Notes under the pieces: generated by a model
The model's database searches: none
What the model was told of the DNA's origin: nothing
What the model saw: only the letters and a program-made list of their open reading frames with translations
Position numbers and translations under genes: made by a program
Part shown: piece by piece, positions 1 through 8,258 of the stretch
How positions within the stretch are numbered: position 1 is the first letter of the stretch
How the letters are laid out: every line of letters starts with the position of its first letter
Assembly (NCBI GenBank): GCA_035499215.1
Contig: DATJZH010000140.1
Location: 1 to 26,442 of the forward strand
Reading direction: 5' to 3'
Length of the DNA: 26,442 nt
Source of the DNA: DATJZH01 sp035499215
Lineage (GTDB): Bacteria > Actinomycetota > Actinomycetes > Streptosporangiales > Streptosporangiaceae

Positions 1-141
1 CAGCGGGCCAGCGAGGACCGTCAGGGCTATGGTGCCCGCGTGCGCGCAGGTCACCGCGCGATGGTTGTAGTAGTGCCGCTGTCCGGCCGCAATGGCGCCG
101 ATGACCAGCCACACAATGACCAGCACGGTTATGATGCGCAC
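1..141 (-). CDS. Small membrane protein, 5' part only (cut by window edge)
   Basis: A minus-strand reading frame starts at GTG (139-141) and runs open for 47 codons to the window edge, so the C-terminus is missing. The start is fixed by GGAGG five bases upstream of the GTG. The product begins VRIITVLVIVWLVIGAIAAGQ, a clear membrane segment (residues 2-19). A polar stretch with one Cys (about residue 32) and a second hydrophobic stretch ending in AGPL follow. I recognise this layout from a widespread family of short (about 60 residue) uncharacterised actinobacterial membrane proteins; no function is known to me. It is divergent from the sedolisin gene. Confidence 0.7.
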   Translation of the reverse strand, partial: MRIITVLVIVWLVIGAIAAGQRHYYNHRAVTCAHAGTIALTVLAGPL

Positions 142-440
142 CCCTGCCTCCGGATAGGCGGATAAATGCGGCTATGCCAGACTGAGCACCTCGCGAATTA
201 CTTCAGACAACTACCCGCAAACCATCAGCTAAACCCCGGCTGAGCCGGGTAGCTGTCGTGCTGCCCGGCCTGGCTGGCCCTGCGCCGGCCGCTGCCCGTG
301 CTGCCCGGCCGGCGAGCCGGCCGCGGCTCATGCGGATTCCGGAAGAAAGGCTGTCATCCGGACCGCGTCGTTATTGACTAGTGCCGGGACGGCGCTTCCG
401 GCGGCGCCGGCTCGCCGACGGCAAGTCTTAGGAGCGAATC
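142..440. other. Divergent intergenic region with short repeats
   Basis: This region separates the small membrane protein from the sedolisin gene. Bases 160-235 are richer in A/T than the surroundings and probably hold promoter elements for one or both genes. A short GC hairpin, CCCGGC-TGA-GCCGGG, lies at 235-249. The 13-mer GTGCTGCCCGGCC occurs twice, at 258-270 and 298-310. TTGACT at 374-379 could be a -35 box for the sedolisin gene, but I see no convincing -10 at the right distance. No gene is supported here. Confidence 0.4.
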
Positions 441-2069
441 ATGACCGACCCATCGTATGTGCCGCTGCCAGGCAGCTCGCGAGAGCCGATTCCCGCCGCC
501 GCCCCGGCGGGCAGCCTGGACGACTCAGAGCGGATCGAGATCACCGTAGTGACCCGCCGGATGGCCGAGCTGCCCCGCAGCGCCAGCGACGCGCCGGTCC
601 GGCTCAGCCCGGACGAGCTGCGGCAGCGGCACGGCTCCGATCACGCCGACCAGGCACTGGTCGCCGACGTGCTCACCGGCCTCGGTCTCGGGCTCGAGGT
701 GACCGGGCGCGACCCCGGCTCGCGGCGGGTGACGGTGGCCGGCCCGGTCTCGGCCCTGGCACGAGCCTTCCGGGCCACGCTGAGCCTGGTCACCAGCACC
801 GGACGGGGCCAGTCCGCGCCGGTCACGCACCGGTACCGGGAGGGCGGCCTGCAGGTGCCCGCCGAGCTGGACGGCATCGTGGTCGCGGTCCTCGGGCTGG
901 ACAACCGGCCGCAGGCCCGGTCCCAGCTGCGCCGCGCGGCCCCGGCAGCGCAGCAGGTCTCCTACACCCCGCCCCAGGTAGCCGCCTTCTACGGGTTCCC
1001 GGCGGAGACCGACGGAGCCGGCCAGACGATTGCCATCATCGAGCTCGGCGGCGGCTTCGCGCAAACCGACCTGGACACCTATTTCCCCGGCCTCGGTATC
1101 CCGACGCCTTCGGTCACGGCCGTAGGCGTCGACGGCGCCAGCAACGGCGGGGGCCAGGACCCGGCGGGCGCCGACGGCGAGGTGCTGCTCGACATCGAAG
1201 TGGCCGGGTCGGTGGCACCCGGCGCGGCGCAGATGGTGTATTTCGCGCCGAACACCGACCAGGGGTTCGTCGACGCGGTCGCCGACGCCATCCACGCGAC
1301 CCCCACGCCGGCTGCGGTCAGCATCAGCTGGGGCCAGTCCGAGGATTCCTGGACCGCACAGGCCCGCACCGCGCTGGATGCCGCCATCGCCGACGCCGCG
1401 GCGCTGGGCGTGACCGTCTGCGTGGCGGCCGGCGACAACGGCAGCAGCGACGGCGCCGCCGGCAGCAAGCCCCATTGCGATTTCCCGGCATCCAGCCCCA
1501 GCGCCCTGGCCTGCGGCGGGACAAGCCTGCAGGGCAACACGGCGACCGGGGTGATCAGCTCGGAAACGGTCTGGAATGACGGCAGCGGCGGCGGGGCGAC
1601 AGGCGGCGGTGTCAGCGATGTCTTCGCGCTGCCGGCCTGGCAGGCTGCCGCCGGCGTCCCGGCCAGGCCCGGCGGCGGCACCGGCCGCGGCGAGCCCGAC
1701 GTGGCAGGCAACGCCGACCCGGCCACCGGCTATCAGGTCCTGGTCGACGGTCAGCAGGAGGTCGTCGGCGGCACCAGCGCCGTCGCGCCGCTCTGGGCGG
1801 CGCTGACCAGCCGGCTCGCGCAGGCGACGGGCCGGAAGCCGGGCTTCCTGCAGGAGCTCCTGCATGCGGGTGTTACAGCGCGCAAGCCGGCGGCCGGGTT
1901 CCGGGATATCACCAGCGGCAGCAACGGCGCCTACCAGGCCGGGCCCGGCTGGGACGCGTGCAGCGGGCTCGGCTCGCCGGACGGCGCCGCGCTGCTGGCC
2001 ATGTTCACCGCAGCGGGCGCCACGGGCACCGCAGGCTCGCCGGGCGAAGGCGCGGCGAGCCCGGGCTGA
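441..2069 (+). CDS. Sedolisin / kumamolisin-type serine-carboxyl protease (S53) with pro-domain
   Basis: This is an acid-acting endopeptidase of MEROPS family S53. Residues about 30-160 form the pro-kumamolisin activation domain. The catalytic domain follows from about residue 170. All active-site residues are visible: Glu247 and Asp251 in GEVLLDIEVAG, Asp332 in AAGDNGSSDG (oxyanion Asp), and Ser446 in GGTSAVAP. The C-terminal calcium-site pattern FRDI...GPGWD is also present. The length (542 aa) fits the family. ATG at 441 is preceded by AGGAG with good spacing. There is no recognisable N-terminal signal peptide: the protein starts with a polar, Pro-rich stretch directly before the pro-domain, as I recall also for Bacillus kumamolisin. 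The role is probably extracellular protein degradation. The next gene is convergent, so it is monocistronic. Confidence 0.95.
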   Translation: MTDPSYVPLPGSSREPIPAAAPAGSLDDSERIEITVVTRRMAELPRSASDAPVRLSPDELRQRHGSDHADQALVADVLTGLGLGLEVTGRDPGSRRVTVAGPVSALARAFRATLSLVTSTGRGQSAPVTHRYREGGLQVPAELDGIVVAVLGLDNRPQARSQLRRAAPAAQQVSYTPPQVAAFYGFPAETDGAGQTIAIIELGGGFAQTDLDTYFPGLGIPTPSVTAVGVDGASNGGGQDPAGADGEVLLDIEVAGSVAPGAAQMVYFAPNTDQGFVDAVADAIHATPTPAAVSISWGQSEDSWTAQARTALDAAIADAAALGVTVCVAAGDNGSSDGAAGSKPHCDFPASSPSALACGGTSLQGNTATGVISSETVWNDGSGGGATGGGVSDVFALPAWQAAAGVPARPGGGTGRGEPDVAGNADPATGYQVLVDGQQEVVGGTSAVAPLWAALTSRLAQATGRKPGFLQELLHAGVTARKPAAGFRDITSGSNGAYQAGPGWDACSGLGSPDGAALLAMFTAAGATGTAGSPGEGAASPG

Positions 2070-2122
2070 GCCGGCCGCCGCCGCGCGCGCAATCCCCAGC
2101 GCCGCGATCTTGCCTGACTGCT

Positions 2123-3049
2123 TCACATCCAGCCCGGGCGGCCGACCAGCTCGGCCGCCCAGGGCGGCTCGGCGCCGGAGCGCGCGCAGGTCAGCGCGGC
2201 GACCTCGACGGCAGCGCGGACCGCCAGCTGAACCTCGCCGGCCTGCCGCAGGTCCTCTCGGGTGCGCTGGCGGGCGGCCCACCAGGACAGGAATGCCCCG
2301 CCGAGAGCGTCTCCGGCGCCCACCGTGTCGGCGATCTCGGCTGCCGGAACGGCAACACTCACCTCGTCACTGGCCGTGAACGCACGGGCCGGCCGCGGAC
2401 CGTCACTGACCAGGACCAGGGCCGGGCCGGCCCGCAGCAGGGCGGCTGCCGCGCTCTCGGGGCTGGCGCCCGGCGACAGGTAGGCGAGATCCTCGACGCT
2501 TGCCTTCACCACATCTGCCCGCTCGATGACCCGGCCCAGCCGGCGCAGGTACTGCTGGCGGGAGGTAATCGCTTCCGGGCGGCAGTTCGGGTCGAGCATC
2601 ACCAGCGTTTCCTCGGGCGCGGCGGCAGTCAGCCGTTCCAGGCTGGCGCCGACCGGATCGGCCACCAGGCCGAGGCTGCCGACGTGCAGGGCCCGCGGCC
2701 AGTCCGCCAGGGCCGCCCGCAGGAGACTGTAATCCACCTCGGCCGCCGCGGTCCCGGTCAGGTAGAAGCTGTACTCCGGCACGCCTGCGGCGCCGAGGTG
2801 GACGACGGCGAGGGTCGTCGGCTCGCTGGCCGGATCGGCAATGGCGATCCGGACGCCGTCGGCTGCGAGGCGGTCGCGCAGCAGCCGCCCGAACCGGTCG
2901 CCGGACAGCCGGCCGACGAACACCGCTGTCTGGCCCAGCCGGGCGATCGTCCGCGCCGTGTTGACCGGGCCGCCGCCCGGCCGCGGGTGCGCCCGGCCGC
3001 CCGAGTCGACGATCACGTCGATGAGCGCCTCACCGGCAACCGCGATCAT
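2123..3049 (-). CDS. PfkB-family carbohydrate kinase (fructokinase-like)
   Basis: This ATP-dependent sugar kinase of the ribokinase/PfkB fold has 308 residues. The N-terminal substrate-binding signature GGGPVNTA is at 25-32, DPNCRPE at 153-159, and the C-terminal PfkB signature DTVGAGD at 241-247, with Asp247 as catalytic base. The substrate cannot be fixed from sequence; fructokinase-like is the nearest guess and 2-keto-3-deoxygluconate or another sugar is possible. ATG at 3049 lies 13 bp downstream of the serS stop, so it is the last gene of an EamA-serS-kinase transcription unit. No strong Shine-Dalgarno is seen, so translation may depend on coupling to serS. It ends facing the sedolisin gene. 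Confidence 0.9.
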   Translation of the reverse strand: MIAVAGEALIDVIVDSGGRAHPRPGGGPVNTARTIARLGQTAVFVGRLSGDRFGRLLRDRLAADGVRIAIADPASEPTTLAVVHLGAAGVPEYSFYLTGTAAAEVDYSLLRAALADWPRALHVGSLGLVADPVGASLERLTAAAPEETLVMLDPNCRPEAITSRQQYLRRLGRVIERADVVKASVEDLAYLSPGASPESAAAALLRAGPALVLVSDGPRPARAFTASDEVSVAVPAAEIADTVGAGDALGGAFLSWWAARQRTREDLRQAGEVQLAVRAAVEVAALTCARSGAEPPWAAELVGRPGWM

Positions 3050-3062
3050 CGCCGGACCCGCG

Positions 3063-4304
3063 CTAGCGGGCGCGGCCGAGCGTGGCAGGCGCGCCGAACT
3101 GCCGCAGTACCGCGGGCACCGCCACGGTGCCGCCTTCGTCCTGGAAGTTCTCCATCACCGCCAGGAGAGCCCGCGCGGTCGCGCCGGTGCCGTTCAGCGT
3201 GTGCGCGAACTCGAGCCTGCCGCCGCGGCGGAACCGGATGTTCAGCCGCCGGGCCTGGTAGTCGGTCGTGTTGGAGCAGGAGGTGATCTCGCGGTAGCGC
3301 CGCTGGGTGGGGAACCACGCCTCGATATCGTACTTCTTCGCGGCGGGCGCGCCGAGGTCGCCGACGGCGATGTTCATCACCCGGTGCGGCAGGCCGAGGT
3401 CGCGCGCTATCTCTTCCTCGTAGCTCAGCAGCTGCTCGTGCATCTGCGCCGACTGCTCAGGCAGGCAGTAGACGTACATCTCCACCTTGTCGAACTGGTG
3501 CACCCGGAACATTCCCCTGGTGTCCTTGCCCGCGGCCCCGGCCTCGCGGCGGAAGTTGGTCGTGAGCGCGGCATACCTGGCAGGCAGCTGATTCTCCTCG
3601 AGCCGCTCGTCGGCGTGAATGCCGGCCAGCGCCACCTCGGATGTGCCGGTCAGGTACAGGTCGTCTTTCTCCAGGTGATACAGGTTGGAAGCTTCAGTCG
3701 GCAGGAATCCGGTCCCGTACATCGCCCGCTCGCCGACCAGGACCGGCGGCAGCACGACCAGGAACCCGGCGCCGGCCAGCTTGTCGATGACATAGCGGTA
3801 GAGCGCCATCTCGGCGAGGGCCACGTCACCGATCCGGTAGGCGAACCTCGATCCGGACAGCCGGGCGCCCCTGGCCATATCGATCCAGCCGCGGGGGGAG
3901 CCGAGGTCCAGGGCGTCACGCGGCTCGAAGCTGAATCGCGGCGGCTCGCCCCAGCCGCGGACCAGCTGCGCGTCCTGTTCGTCCATCCCGTCGGCAGCGG
4001 CGGGGTCGGGCAGGTTCGGGATCCTGCCGAGCAGCTGATCGCGCTCGCGGGCGGCATGAGCCTGCTCCTCGGTAGCCTCGGCGAGTTCCGCCGCGAGCCG
4101 CCGGAGCTCGGCAAGCTGGCCGGCGTCCGGCTTGCCCCTGGACAGCTTCTTCTGCAGTGCCCGCAGGCCCTCTGCCCGCTCGGTGTGCTCCCGCCAGGTC
4201 GCGTCGGCCGCGAGCAGCACGTCGAAGTCCTCGGCGGCGCCCCGCCGGGCCAGCGCCGCCCGGTACCGGCTGGCGTCCTGTCGTGCGGCCTTGAGGTCAA
4301 TCAC
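3063..4304 (-). CDS. serS: Seryl-tRNA synthetase
   Basis: This enzyme charges tRNA-Ser (and tRNA-Sec where present) with serine in the cytoplasm. It is a class II synthetase of 413 aa from GTG at 4304 (VIDLKAARQD), the normal family length. Residues about 1-105 form the N-terminal coiled-coil tRNA-binding arm. The catalytic core has LTGTSEVAL (218-226), motif 2 beginning FRREAGAAGK at 251, SNTTDYQARR (344-353), and motif 3 NGTGATARALLAVMENFQ (371-388). There is no Shine-Dalgarno. Instead TAGACT (-10 like) ends 7 bases before the GTG, suggesting a leaderless mRNA. The frame is open upstream right through the EamA gene, so a read-through fusion product cannot be excluded. The PfkB kinase gene follows after 13 bp. 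Confidence 0.96.
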   Translation of the reverse strand: MIDLKAARQDASRYRAALARRGAAEDFDVLLAADATWREHTERAEGLRALQKKLSRGKPDAGQLAELRRLAAELAEATEEQAHAARERDQLLGRIPNLPDPAAADGMDEQDAQLVRGWGEPPRFSFEPRDALDLGSPRGWIDMARGARLSGSRFAYRIGDVALAEMALYRYVIDKLAGAGFLVVLPPVLVGERAMYGTGFLPTEASNLYHLEKDDLYLTGTSEVALAGIHADERLEENQLPARYAALTTNFRREAGAAGKDTRGMFRVHQFDKVEMYVYCLPEQSAQMHEQLLSYEEEIARDLGLPHRVMNIAVGDLGAPAAKKYDIEAWFPTQRRYREITSCSNTTDYQARRLNIRFRRGGRLEFAHTLNGTGATARALLAVMENFQDEGGTVAVPAVLRQFGAPATLGRAR

Positions 4305-4317
4305 CTGCGCGAGTCTA
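4305..4317 (-). promoter_or_regulatory. Leaderless-type -10 element for serS
   Basis: On the minus strand TAGACT (4312-4317) fits the actinobacterial -10 consensus TANNNT and is followed by 7 bases and the serS GTG. Transcription starting 7 bases after the -10 would begin at the start codon itself. No clear -35 is seen. It lies inside the continuous EamA-SerRS frame. Confidence 0.55.
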
Positions 4318-5231
4318 TCCGCGCCGCAGACACCGCGCCGGGGGGATAAGGCGGGCAGCGCAGCCGCGCGCTCGCCCCGCCTGCCTGGCCTGGTCGCGAG
4401 CACCGATCCAGCCAGGATCAGCGCGAACGCGACCACCATCGCAGGCGTCAGGCGCTCGCCGAGGATCGACACGCCCAGGGCCACAGCGACGGCCGGGTTG
4501 ATATAGGTGATCACGCTCGCCCGGCTCGGACCGGCCTCGGCAATCAGCCGGAAGAAGAGCAGGAACGCCAGGGCGGTACAGACAACCGCCAGCCCGGCAA
4601 GCGCTCCCAGGACCTGAGCGGACGGCATGGCGGCCGGCCAGTCCAGCGCCGCAGCCGGCGCATAGACGACCGAGGCGAAGGCCAGGCACACCGCGGTCAT
4701 CCCGAGCGAGGGCAGTCCGCCGAGCCTCCGGCTGGCAATGAGCGGGCCGGTTGCGTAGCACACGGCGACCAGCAGCACCTCCGCGACCGATCCTGTGCTG
4801 CCGCCAGCCACCCCGGGGCCTACCAGCAAGGCCACGCCGCCGAGCCCCACCAGCAGCCCGGCCCAGCGAGCGGCCGACAGCCGCTCGCTGCCGCCCGTCA
4901 GGCGTGCAAGCAGGGCGACGAGGATCGGCACCGAGGCGATCAGCAGCCCGCTCAGCGAGCTCGACAGCCGGGTCTCGGCCGCGGAAAGCAGGAACCAGGG
5001 CAATATGATCTCGACCCCGGCGAACGCGGCGAGCCAGCGCCAGTGCGGGCGCAGGGAGCCGAGCTGACGCCGGCGCGCGGCTATGGGCACCAGCAGCGCA
5101 GCGCCGATAGACACGCGGGCCAGCACAAGCACAGGAACGGGCACGCCGCCCACCGCAACCTTGATAAGCAGGTAGGGGATCCCCCAGATCACGCTCATCG
5201 CTGCGAAGAGCAGCCAGCCGCGGCGACTCAC
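4305..5231 (-). CDS. EamA/DMT-family permease, without its own stop codon (in frame with serS)
   Basis: This predicted exporter of the drug/metabolite transporter superfamily starts at GTG 5231 (VSRRGWLLFA), preceded by a strong AAGGAGGG Shine-Dalgarno. It has about ten hydrophobic segments in two EamA repeats, with repeat 1 at about residues 1-135 and repeat 2 at about 145-285. The GERLTPAMVVAF segment near the end of repeat 2 is typical. After the last helix (ending SVLATRPGRRG) about 25 polar residues follow and the frame continues without a stop into SerRS, giving a 722-residue ORF. That linker has a TTA codon (4347-4349), unusual at this GC content. The end given here is simply where the SerRS start lies. 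Substrate unknown, perhaps an amino acid or metabolite. Confidence 0.85.
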
Positions 5232-5364
5232 CTGTCCCTCCTTCCGCGCTGCGTCGACCGGCCACGGGACTCCGCGCTGACCGGGCCGCCTCAGCATCGG
5301 GCACGACGGATCCCCGGACCCGACCACTCTCGCAGCGCGCTCTGATCGCCCGCAGCCGGGGTGG

Positions 5365-6168
5365 CTACAGGTTCACGCACACGCCGAGCGGGCCGACGTT
5401 CAGGCACGCGCCGCCACTGTCCCGGCCAGCCGGCGCGGGCGAGGAAGACGGCGAGGGCGAGCGCGAGCGCGAGCGCGAGGGCGAGGGCGAGGGCGAGCGC
5501 GAGGGCGAGCGCGAGGGCGAGGGCGAGGGCGACGAACGGGACGGCGGCGAGGACGAAGCACGCGGCGGCGGCGGCGCGGACGGAGCCGGCCGCGACGACA
5601 GCGAGGGGACCGGCCAGGGCGGCGCCGACGAATGCCGATCGCCGCCCGCCAGGCCACGCGGGCCGGACTGCGGCCGCGGCACCTGGCCGCGCAGCCCGGC
5701 CGCCGCTTCGCCGGGCGACGCGGGTTCAGGCGGCGAGCTGCCTGCCGAACCCAGGCTGGCGGGCACCGCGACATCCGGCCTCGGCTGCGAGCTCAGGACA
5801 GGCCGTGGCAGCGGAGCAGTGGCCGGCGGCCGGATCCGGATCGAGACCGACGCGAGCAGCAGATAAGCGGCCGCGACCGAGACGACAATGATCATCGGCG
5901 GAATGCAGAGCGCCGGATGCGCGTGGCAAGCAGCCGCGCCGCCCCGCACGACGGTTCGGACGCGGTCTGCCACGACGGCGCGGGCCAGCCCGGCCGCCGA
6001 GAGCGCGGGCCCGTGCCCGATGCGCGCGCTGCTGCGCGTCCGCTGCAGCGCCGCGCGCCGCTCCGCCGGTGTCAGGCCGGGCAGCAGGTAGATGACGGTG
6101 TGCCCGCCCCGGCCCTGCACCTGCACGTGTAATCCCGCAGGAAGGTCTGCGTATTGAATCTTGATCAA
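5365..6168 (-). CDS. Hypothetical membrane-anchored protein with Ser-Pro/Ser-Arg repeat tail
   Basis: I do not know a function. From TTG at 6168 the protein has 267 residues. An N-terminal domain of about 90 residues includes IKIQYADLPAGLH and IYLLPGLTPAERRAAL. One membrane segment follows (about 91-111, MIIVVSVAAAYLLLAS). The rest is a long, probably extracytoplasmic Pro/Ser-rich region with SPSPSR-type dipeptide repeats, and the tail ends in GGACLNVGPLGVCVNL. I recall similar N-terminal domains in uncharacterised actinobacterial proteins. The start is uncertain: the frame opens at GTG 6216, but that GTG has no Shine-Dalgarno and lies in AT-richer sequence with a CGAAAA-AGGG-TTTTCG hairpin (6192-6207). 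TTG 6168 has GAGG eight bases upstream. It is divergent from lnt and upstream of EamA. Confidence 0.65.
   Translation of the reverse strand: MIKIQYADLPAGLHVQVQGRGGHTVIYLLPGLTPAERRAALQRTRSSARIGHGPALSAAGLARAVVADRVRTVVRGGAAACHAHPALCIPPMIIVVSVAAAYLLLASVSIRIRPPATAPLPRPVLSSQPRPDVAVPASLGSAGSSPPEPASPGEAAAGLRGQVPRPQSGPRGLAGGDRHSSAPPWPVPSLSSRPAPSAPPPPRASSSPPSRSSPSPSPSRSPSRSPSPSPSRSRSRSPSPSSSPAPAGRDSGGACLNVGPLGVCVNL
5451..5528. repeat. Hexanucleotide tandem array, 13 copies of GCGAGS
   Basis: Thirteen consecutive GCGAGG/GCGAGC units lie inside the hypothetical membrane protein gene, plus one degenerate unit at 5529-5534. On the coding (minus) strand they read TCG CCC or TCG CGC, giving Ser-Pro and Ser-Arg dipeptides. 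Unit number changes would keep the reading frame and only change the length of the extracytoplasmic linker. Confidence 0.9.
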
Positions 6169-6392
6169 CGTCCGGACCTCGCCAGCGTGCCCGAAAAAGG
6201 GTTTTCGCCCGTTCACTGGTAGACAGACGGTGACGACCGTATCACGTTGGATCGCTGCAATCCCATGGACATCACAAGCTTCCCTGGACGGACGATCATC
6301 TGGCTGACGTCATCGCGGGCCCCGGCCGGGACCACGGCTACGCTCGCAAAGGGACCACACGAGGACCGTGCAGGCAGGACCAGGGAGGAACT

Positions 6393-8204
6393 GTGCGGCT
6401 GACCGGCGCGAGCGGCGCGGGGGGCGGCAAGGCCGCCGGCCCGGCCGATGGCCGCGCGGCCAAAGGCCGCCCGGAAACCCTCAGCCTGGATGCCGCCCGC
6501 TTCGATGGCATCCGCCCTGGCGCCGCCGGCCCGCTGCCGGCAGCGGCGGGTGCGGAGCAGGCGCAGGACCGGCCCGGCCTGCCAGTGCGGGCCGGAGTGC
6601 CGCTGCGCTGGGCGGTCCCGGCGGCACTGGCGGGCGGGCTCGCGCTGGCTGCCGCATTCCCGCCGGCGGGCATCTGGCCGCTGGCAATCGTCGGGCCGGC
6701 CCTGCTGACGGTGGCAGTCTGGCGCCGGAGCCTGCGGGCTAGCCTGCTGGTCGGGCTGGTGTTCGGCGCCGCGTTCTTCGTCCCCCTGTTGTCCTGGCTG
6801 GTGAACGTTGCCTGGTACGCGTGGGCGGCGCTGGCAGCGGCCGAGACGGTGATCTTCGGGCTGCTCACCGTCGGCCAGCGCCTGCTGCTGCGGCTGCGGG
6901 CGTGGCCGGTAGCCGTCGCAGGCTGGTGGGTGGCCGGTGAGGCACTGCGCGCCCGGTGGCCCTATGCCTTCCCGTGGGGCAGGCTGGCCATGAGCCAGGC
7001 CGGCGCGCCCACGGCGCGCTGGGCCGCGATCGGCGGTGCCCCGCTGCTGACCTTTCTGCTTGCCCTGGCGGGCGCATCCCTGGCCTGGCTGCTGCTCGGT
7101 CCCGCCCGCGGCCCGCGGACCAGGGCCGCATCCCGGCGCGAGGGGCGGCCCGCCGCATCCCGGCGCGAGGAGCGGCCCGCCGCACTGCGCGGCCGCGCCC
7201 TGGCCGCCGTGGCCTTCGGCTGCGCTGCCGGGCTGGTGCTGGCCGGCCGGCTCCTTCCGGTGGACCAGGGCGCCGCAGGCGACCCGGCCGCTCTGGTGGC
7301 CGCCGTTCAGGGTGACGTGCCGCACGCCCGCAACCTGCCCGGCCTGCTGCGCGCCAGCACTGTCACCCAGAACCACGCGGCGGCCACGGAAAGGCTGGCC
7401 GCCTGGGTGCGGGCACGGACGCGGCCGGCCCCTGGCGTGGTGATCTGGCCGGAGAACTCCACTGACCTGGATCCCGGCCGCTATCCCTCCATCTACGCTG
7501 CGATCGCGGCTGCCGTCGATGCCGTGGACCGGCCGGTGCTCGTCGGCGCGGTACTGCAGGGCCCGCTGCGGAACGCGGGCCAGCTCTGGCTGCCGCGCCG
7601 CGGGCCCGCCGCGGTCTACATCAAGCGCCAGCTGGTGCCGTTCGGCGAGGTGATCCCGTTCCGCGGCCTGCTATCGCACGTCACCTCGCTGACCGCGCTG
7701 CAGCCGGTCAACTTCACGCCCGGCCGCCGTGCGGTGGTCTTCCGGCTGGGCAAGATCAGGCTCGGTGACGTGATCTGCTACGAGGTCGGGTTCGACTCCC
7801 TGGTCAGGTCGGAGGTCGCGGCGGGGGCGAACCTGCTGTCCGTGCAGTCCAACGACGCGGACTTCGAGCTCGACGGCCAGCCGGGCGAGTCGGAGCAGCA
7901 GGTCGCGATGGCGCGGATCCGTGCGATCGAGAGCGACCGCGCGGTGGTGTACGCCTCCACGACCGGGGAGAGCGCCATCATCGCGCCTGACGGAGCTGTG
8001 ATCGCCCGCAGCGGCTTGTGGCAGCAGGCCGTGCTCGAGGCGCGGGTACCGCTGCGAACAGCCATGACCCCGGCTGACCGGCTGGGCGGCTGGACAGAGA
8101 CGGCACTGACCGCGGCAACGCTGGCCGCGGTGGCCTGGGCGCTCATCCCCGCCGGGCTGGCCCGCCGGCGGCAGCGCCGGGTTCGCCGGCCTCCCGTCGG
8201 CTGA
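6393..8204 (+). CDS. lnt: Apolipoprotein N-acyltransferase (Lnt), first copy
   Basis: This integral membrane enzyme transfers an acyl chain from phospholipid to the alpha-amino group of the lipid-modified Cys of lipoproteins. The 603 aa protein starts at GTG 6393 with GGGAGGA just upstream. It has a polar N-terminal extension of about 70 residues, a hydrophobic multi-helix region (about 72-285), a carbon-nitrogen hydrolase domain (about 300-555) and a final helix (about 565-590). The nitrilase-type triad is complete: Glu354 in WPENS, Lys411 in YIKRQLVPFGE and Cys462 in DVICYE. A charged loop at about 241-265 carries a 9-residue tandem duplication. A second Lnt starts 54 bp downstream. No Ppm mannosyltransferase domain is fused, unlike the mycobacterial arrangement. 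Confidence 0.93.
   Translation: MRLTGASGAGGGKAAGPADGRAAKGRPETLSLDAARFDGIRPGAAGPLPAAAGAEQAQDRPGLPVRAGVPLRWAVPAALAGGLALAAAFPPAGIWPLAIVGPALLTVAVWRRSLRASLLVGLVFGAAFFVPLLSWLVNVAWYAWAALAAAETVIFGLLTVGQRLLLRLRAWPVAVAGWWVAGEALRARWPYAFPWGRLAMSQAGAPTARWAAIGGAPLLTFLLALAGASLAWLLLGPARGPRTRAASRREGRPAASRREERPAALRGRALAAVAFGCAAGLVLAGRLLPVDQGAAGDPAALVAAVQGDVPHARNLPGLLRASTVTQNHAAATERLAAWVRARTRPAPGVVIWPENSTDLDPGRYPSIYAAIAAAVDAVDRPVLVGAVLQGPLRNAGQLWLPRRGPAAVYIKRQLVPFGEVIPFRGLLSHVTSLTALQPVNFTPGRRAVVFRLGKIRLGDVICYEVGFDSLVRSEVAAGANLLSVQSNDADFELDGQPGESEQQVAMARIRAIESDRAVVYASTTGESAIIAPDGAVIARSGLWQQAVLEARVPLRTAMTPADRLGGWTETALTAATLAAVAWALIPAGLARRRQRRVRRPPVG
7126..7179. repeat. 27-bp tandem duplication inside lnt
   Basis: Two adjacent 27-bp units (7126-7152 and 7153-7179) differ by one base and encode AASRREGRP and AASRREERP. 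A partial third unit follows. The duplication is in frame and sits in a charged cytoplasmic or periplasmic loop of the first Lnt. Confidence 0.9.
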
Positions 8205-8258
8205 CCTGCCGCAATCCGCGTCCTGGCCGTCAGCGGGCAACCGGGTCCCGGTCCCACA

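Noticed and set aside
374..1579. Long open frame overlapping the sedolisin gene
   Set aside because: It is Arg/Gly-rich with no family resemblance and lies in the wrong frame over a gene with complete S53 motifs.
2060..2140. Terminator from GCCCGGGC palindromes between sedolisin and the PfkB kinase
   Set aside because: The palindromes are short, separate and expected at this GC content; no stable stem-loop is convincing.
525..2282. Long antisense frame over the sedolisin gene
   Set aside because: The open frame is caused by high GC. The translated product is Arg/Ala/Gly-rich without motifs.
6339..6344. TACGCT as the lnt -10 box
   Set aside because: There is no matching -35 and the distance to the Shine-Dalgarno gives no support. 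It is a single TANNNT match that chance can explain.
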